From Rhodocollybia butyracea (lineage: Eukaryota > Basidiomycota > Agaricomycetes > Agaricales > Omphalotaceae), in contig JADNRY010000059.1 in assembly GCA_015501585.1 (NCBI GenBank), positions 62,001 through 126,000 of the forward strand: a stretch of DNA of 64,000 bases. Reading direction: 5' to 3'. Positions 58,209 to 64,000 of the stretch are shown one piece after another (within the stretch, counting starts at the first letter, position 1; every line of letters begins with the position of its first letter). Under the pieces are notes generated by a model. The model had not been told where the DNA came from and searched no databases. It saw only the letters and a list, made by a program, of their open reading frames with translations. The position numbers and the translations under genes were made by a program.

Positions 58209-61200
58209 ATGCCTGGTTTTAATCTTCTCTCACGTCTTCACAGAAAGAGAGAAATAACTTCGACCGACAATGTCTCTCCTTCGACAGAACCAAGAATTAC
58301 CCCAGAGCCAAGAGCCTCCCAGGCTGAATATGCAATAATGTCACCCCAATTTGAACGTAGGATTCACCCAGACCTAAATGCTCTCGCCGAAGAACTATCA
58401 TCTGAGAAACCGAGTGTCAATAATTCCAACGAAATTTCACGTCCTACTCAACCAGAAAACAATATACCACTTGTCTCCCTGACTCCATGGCGCAACAGAC
58501 GCAACTCTTCCAGCGCAACCCCCATCACGACTCAGATAATGAACAACGACCCGCGAAACCAAGAAACACTAGAAAGTATTCCGGATCCCATATCTTCAGA
58601 CACATCTTTAACGGAAGATAATGAGCATCGGAGCAATACTAGCTCTACATCATCCTCCAACAGGCGGCCAGAATCTCGCGCAAACCGAATGATTCATCAG
58701 TTGACAGGATTAGGAGCCCGGGCTTCGCCGACTCCAAACCCTCCCTCTGCATGGAACACTTTCGGTCGAAGAAAATCTCGTATGCACAACTCTATTCCAC
58801 ATATTTCTGATTTTGGCGCTAGTCCGGACGTCTCTCTTTCCAGCTCCCAACGTTCGCGCGCCAGCTCCCAACCAGCAGAGACCTCTGCGGACTTGTCTGG
58901 ATCATTTTCCGGACAATCTCTGCAGTCTGTTTCTCCACCACATTCCCGATCTCAGTCCTATACTCCATCAGAACCTCGATATTCACCACCTTCCACTGGT
59001 TTTACCTTCGGGTCTATTGGTCCAGCGTTTGGTCAATCTTTAACTCCTCCAGTACCTTTGAATTTAGCGCTGCGCTTCAATCTTGGTGGCGGTATGAGGA
59101 AAGCAACAGAGGGGCAGAACGAAGTGAAAGGTTCTATGAACCTGGAATCTTTATCACCACGGCCCTCAGCTTCTATGCCGTCCTTGTCACGGCATCGACA
59201 CCTCGAATCGTTATCGAACGACGGCTATGACAACCCAACGTCTACAGGACCAAGTAGACCACGGGCGCAAGATATCTTCCCGGCATCGTCATCCTCGGAC
59301 GAGCTCCATCGAGGGCATCGAAGGCATCGAAAAGACACAAACCGAAGCACGGGAAGTAGCAATAATAGTAAACCTCGGCGATACACTCGAAGAGAAGCTT
59401 TACCTCCCACTTCGGCCGGGTTTGCGCCTGTTCCCGATTCTTTTTTATGCGAAACACGAGTAAACAACGTGAGTTTCTGATTTTCATTCGACGTACGCGA
59501 GTTATACTTTCCTTCTCCTCGTGTTTGATCTAATCACACTCACCTCTGTCATGTTAAAATGTTGGTGCTTGCGTGGGTATACTGAGATCGACCCCACTAC
59601 AGGCTGACATCTCAAAAGCACTGGGCGAGCCATTTCATCTACAGCATATGCTTGGACCTACCGCAGTCGGTGAGTTGATCGTGCTTTTCATTATCTGCTC
59701 ATATGCCTCTTTTCGTGTTTGTTTTTCACTGGTTTGGCATGTGGGACCGTGACAGTAGTGAAACGTGCTCATGCATACATATACCCAACTAATCAATCTC
59801 TCGATCTAGACGAGAACTCTAATTTATCGACCAGCACCAATAACTCCTCTTATTCGCGAAACGAATTTCTCAATAGTAGCATGGTTACTCCTCCTCGAGG
59901 ATCTTCCTCCGGTGGGAGTGGAAACGAACCGGCGACGGCGAAGAGCAAAAGCAAAGGTAAACAGAGACCAACTTCCGATCCTTCCAGAACCCCCTCTCCC
60001 CTTCGAAATGTTACTCAACCGAGTACTTTGGCAAAATTTCCTGTTCCACCTCTCCCCACCTCGAGACCTGCAACACCTCTCCGTTCTGCAATGGCTTCTA
60101 GTTCGAAACTCGAGTTATCGTCTTCTCCGGCTATTCCTTTGGCGACTTCGAACTCTGCGTCCAGCCTAGGTAAGGGTAAACGCAAAGCAGATGAAGTCGA
60201 CGGCGGAGGCGATGATGTTGCACCTAGTGAGATTACCATCACACCTGAGCGTAAAAAGCAGCAAAGAGCCGTGCATCGAGCAACGTTCGCCATTGAACCA
60301 AGAAGTGAGTATCTATAATGGCTTCACCTTGACTTATGTTGATGTGTTTTTTCACAGCGCATCGGACCTCGACATCGACTTCCTCTTACACTGCCTCTCA
60401 TTATGCCCGTCGAAAACGCGTTCGTTTATCCAGTGGGACAAGCTTTGCCACCACTCAGAATATTTCTGAGACTGGAAGTCGAGTAGCCCCATCCCGTGAC
60501 GGGAGTTATCGGCACCCTCCACCTCCTACTAATGGATCTGTGCGGCCTTCATCTCGAGATTCGCGTACACCCACACAATCTTCATTCCGAGGCGGTTCCG
60601 TTTCATCTCATCAACATAGTGTCCGGTTCACAGGCCAGCCTCAACGTGTACGAGGCCCGTCTTCCACAGTCGGGTCGTCAAGACGAAACAGTGTATCTCA
60701 AACGTCAATACCACTTTCAGCGCTCGTCTCTCCCCATGCACCCTCAATATCTATTCATCGGGCCACGCCATATCATATGCGCGATCCGAGGAAACCGTCG
60801 CCAGTTCATCCAACGTCTTGGTCTTTGACCTTTCCCTCTCCAGGACCAGAGGAGAGAAGCTATTTTTCTGGATGTGTCAATGGGATGACGTGTTGCTGGG
60901 GAGTAGGAGGTTTGTTGGAGCGGCTATTTCAGAGGGACGGTAAACAACTGGGAGGAGATCCTGAGAAACAAGTTGTTGAACAAGAGGAAAGCGGCGGGAA
61001 GCTTCAGGTTGTGGATTGGATTGAAGGTGGCGGAAGTCCTATCCATGCATGGTTATTCTTCTTGGGTTTTATCTTCTTTCCTTCGTGGTGGATTGCCGGG
61101 CTTTTTGTTGGCATCCCCAAGACCAGAAGGCTCGGCGCAGGCACTCCCGGGGAAAAAAGTGTGGTTTTAGACGACCCCCAAGTGGAACATGGTACGCTGA

Positions 61201-61354
61201 TTTCCTATAGCTGTGACGAAGTCCTCATTCAACAACCTGTTATTTTCCAGATGCAAAAACCTGGCGGACTAGATGTCGTGTCATGTCCGTTTTATCGCTG
61301 TTCACTTACGTTCCCTTCATCATTCTCGTTATTATATTTGTCCCGCGATCTTAG
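58209..61354 (+). CDS. long Ser/Pro-rich protein with C-terminal membrane helices
   Basis: Built from five or so exons: a long disordered region (58209 to about 59467), an intron to ADISKALGEPFHLQHMLGPTAV, another to VVKRAHAYIYPTNQ, and further exons with low-complexity sequence. The C-terminal part is conserved-looking: YFSGCVNGMTCCWGVGGL, then HAWLFFLGFIFFPSWWIAGLF (helix 1), GIPKTRRLG and LDDPQVEHDAKTWRTRCRVM (across the last intron). VLSLFTYVPFIILVIIFVP (helix 2) ends it, stop at 61352-61354. This two-helix tail resembles fungal Ser-rich membrane proteins with a WWIA motif. Splicing is inferred from frames: NN|GTGAGT...ACAG|GCTGAC, CG|GTGAGT and CATG|GTACGC. The two-gene alternative (break at 59480) is possible. 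Function unknown. Confidence 0.6.
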
Positions 61355-62160
61355 GGGCACCGTTGACTGTGCACGATTCGTGATTGTAGATTACATACTT
61401 TCCGGACTTTGTTTCGTTCCTGTCGTGTCGGATTATCAGTCGTTTCTTCATTTTTCGTATTTTAATCGCTTTCCCATTGCATCATTCCTTTTTTCACGTA
61501 TCCCGTTTACTTTGTCTTTTTTTCCATTGCATGGATAGGAACTCTCATTTTATGACTATATTATCGATACTATTGCACTTGTCCCTTTGAAATAACAAGT
61601 CGTCATCCCTTTTATCACTAGAGTATGAAAGGCCCCGTTATACGGAAGTTAGATCCTTGTAAAAATTGCGCTGAACATATGTAAGTAAAATCGTGGAATC
61701 TGTCAAGAGCTGTCATGGCTCCATCGGAGCATCGTGCCCCATCTGCAAATACAATACATTCTTCTTATGGTATTGCCTTCCATCGTCCCCCATAGATAAA
61801 ACTGCGTTTCTCATTGGTTCAATCTTAGAAATGTCTAATCGATATTGTAGTAGAGGCTGGTAAAACTAGTAACCGTGTAAAGAGCTTTTGTGTCACTTCT
61901 GCTGAAGAAGCAATGAAGAAACAGGGTCGATGCATGCATAGCAAGCTTTGGATACTACATTCAAAATGGAACTGCATCTACGTCCCAAATTTCAATGGGC
62001 CCAACACAAGTTTCAAATATAGAATCAGCAACGCTTTGGCCGAAGAAAATCCGGCGCTTAATTGATTATTGCATCACCGACACGTAACTTAACGTTTTAA
62101 GACTAAGTTGGCATTCGAACGACTTGTACCGGTCGAAAAGCTGCCACGACTTATTCACCG
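61355..62160. other. intergenic before SUN-like gene
   Basis: About 800 bases, no gene supported. The frame from 61355 to 61538 is 3' flank (stop in the spliced frame at 61352). Confidence 0.5.
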
Positions 62161-64000
62161 ATGAATTTGTTATCAGCTTTACCCGCGGCTCTGGTAACCC
62201 TCGTGCTTGCTTCGCCGGTGCTTTCTGCTTCCAGCTCTCCAAATGATCCGTTCAGAGCAATCTCTGCTCATGTACCAGAGCCTCCAGTTTGCTGCTTGAT
62301 TCCTTTACCGGCGACAGAACAGTTGGAGGACGAAATTTTGTTGTCTTTCGAGGAATGGAAGGAGAAGCAGGCACTAGCGAAGAGCAGCGACAAAGACAAA
62401 GATCCACTTAGCTCATCTACACCGAATTTAGCTCAGCAAAATGCAGGCCGTGATAGCACTTCTTCGCCAGGGGTTGACAATATGTCCTCAAATTCCGATA
62501 TTTTGGATCTTGTTTCCGAGTCAGACAGTTTATCGCCAGAGAAAGTGTCTCCACATTTCCAAATTCCTCTTACCGATAGGTTTAATTACGCTAGTACGGA
62601 CTGTTCTGCGCGTGTGCACTTAGCCCATCGTTCCGCCAAGTCGCCTGCGTCTATTTTGTCTTCCAAACGCGACAGATACATGCTCAGTCCATGCAACTCT
62701 GGGAAAGAAGACCAATTTGTAGTCGTCGAACTATGCGAAGACATTCGGATCGATACTGTGCAGCTTGCAAACTTTGAATTCTTCAGTGGAGTTTTCAAAG
62801 ACTTTACTGTTAGCGTTGCAAAAACGTACAAGGAAGACTTCGTCTCCGCAGGTACTTACAAAGCGAAGAATGTCCGAGGTGTCCAGGTTTATAGTCTCAT
62901 CTATCTGTTTTGCTTTTTCTCAATTAACCCCTACTACAGTCTTTTCATCCTCCGAAATCATTGACCGGATTCTATCGCTTCATTCGTATCGATTTTCACA
63001 CTCATTACAGTAACGAGTACTATTGCCCTATATCGCTTCTTCGCGTATATGGTCTCACCCATCTCGAGGAGTGGAAATGGGAAATTTGGGAAGCAGAAAG
63101 CAAAGCAAAACGGGAAGAAATCCCAGAACCTTCTTTACCTCTAGAGGTCACTGCAGAGGAACCTTTACCGATACAACCTCTGGTGTTTGATTTGCCTGTG
63201 GAAAAGATCGAGGCTTCTGCAGATAATCGTCCGGCGTCAACGCCTTTATTCGACGACATCATACAGAAGGACGAGCTAACATCATCGCTGGCTCTGACTC
63301 CTTCCACGACAGCGCCTCTTGCGTGGGAGCAGCATGCTACAACCATTACAGCCGAGGGCCAGGCAGCTCCGGGAAGCCCTGATACTCATGCAAACATTGA
63401 TGACGACACCACCACAAGCGTCGCTCCGACGTCTTCTGTTATACTTTTACCTATCTCTCCGAATACGTCCACATCTATTGGAGCTTCTGAAATAACCGCA
63501 GTTTCGTCCTCCCAATCTAGCCCAACCATAACCTCAGCATCTCCCTCTTCTTCTCTCTCATCGGTTTCGATGACGCACCAGGCTCATACCCCGCCGCCCG
63601 CGACTGGCGGCGAATCCATTTATCGTATCATTATGAACCGGCTTACGGCTCTAGAAGCTAACCATACCCTTTACGTCCGATATGTTGAAGAACAGACGAA
63701 TGGTATCCGAGAAATGATTCGTCGATTGAGTGAGGATGTTGGTCGCCTGGAAGGCATCGTGAGTTGCTGTATATTCTGGCCGTATTCCTCCGGACTAATG
63801 AAGCTCATTCAAAGGGAAAAGCACAAACTCAAAGATTCCAGCGTAGCGTAAAAGAGTGGGATAACCAACGGGCAAAACTTGAAACCGAGTATAATGAACT
63901 CACAACGCGCATCGCGTATCTTTCTGACGAGATTGTGCTCGAGAAGCGTCTCAGTATCGCACAGCTTTGTCTGCTTCTCGCTGTGATTATCTTCATGGGG
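62161..64000 (+). CDS. SLP1: Slp1-type SUN-like protein, N-terminal part
   Basis: Runs off the right edge. MNLLSALPAALVTLVLASPVLSA is a signal peptide. LLSFEEWKEKQAL is the hallmark N-terminal motif of Slp1/Opt-type SUN-like proteins. The SUN-like domain reads FNYASTDCSARVHLAHRSAKSP, YMLSPCNSGKEDQFVVVELCED, IRIDTVQLANFEFFSGVFKDF and GFYRFIRIDFHTHYSNEYYCP, then SLLRVYGLTHLEEW. A Ser/Thr-rich part and a coiled coil (about 63640-63930) follow, with a membrane helix at the edge (IAQLCLLLAVIIFMG). The last intron (GTGAGT to AAG) is near 63760-63820. Slp1 proteins act in the ER, with Emp65 in yeast, on folding of membrane proteins. Start is the first ATG. Confidence 0.83.

Noticed and set aside
59227..59487. 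Short ORFs within the Ser-rich gene
   Set aside because: Other-frame shadows; the main frame carries through by splicing.
1..64000. CRISPR array, rRNA or prophage
   Set aside because: No regularly spaced direct repeats, no rRNA words; the gene structure is eukaryotic.

Overview
The window looks like nuclear DNA of a basidiomycete, most likely an Agaricomycete (mushroom-forming fungus). Genes are dense, lie on both strands and are cut by many introns of about 50 nt with GT...AG ends. Several families are typical of mushrooms: an O-fucosyltransferase-like protein, an APH-fold kinase, a 7TM-type membrane protein and, most tellingly, a dynein heavy chain tail encoded separately from its motor. 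All splice models were built by eye from reading frame, splice sites and conserved motifs; they need transcript support.

Layout: 1-9.5 kb, the end of a Vts1-type SAM protein, a short-chain dehydrogenase, NAD-dependent glutamate dehydrogenase (GDH2) and a multi-spanning membrane protein. 9.8-15.3 kb, a protein of unknown family built on three intron-aligned repeats, V-ATPase subunit c (with a 13-nt micro-exon) and isopropylmalate isomerase (LEU1). 15.3-17.5 kb has no recognised gene but holds decayed repeats. 17.5-30.5 kb, an MIF4G-like protein, a Tgl2-like lipase, an APH-fold kinase, a RING-H2 protein, a single-pass membrane protein and an MFS transporter. 31.8-38 kb, the dynein heavy chain tail gene (dhc1 type), a DUF4267-type gene broken by a 339-bp inverted-repeat element, and a cupin. 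38-41.5 kb is an accessory stretch with a 31-nt poly-C tract and small spliced genes for predicted membrane proteins, partly too short for normal ORF calling. 41.5-64 kb, tetraspanin, epsin (with a 12-nt micro-exon), GH20 hexosaminidase (with an apparent one-base frameshift just before the catalytic motif), NOT2, the geranylgeranyltransferase I beta subunit, an O-fucosyltransferase-like protein, a medium-chain dehydrogenase, a C2H2 factor, a Ser-rich membrane protein and the start of a Slp1-type SUN-like protein.

Most genes are conserved housekeeping functions (nitrogen and leucine metabolism, vacuolar acidification, vesicle traffic, mRNA turnover, prenylation, nuclear migration) and form no evident pathway cluster. 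I found no CRISPR array, rRNA or convincing tRNA. The best leads are the split dynein gene, the three-repeat protein with introns at equivalent places, the inverted-repeat element inside a gene, and the small spliced membrane-protein genes near 39-41.4 kb.
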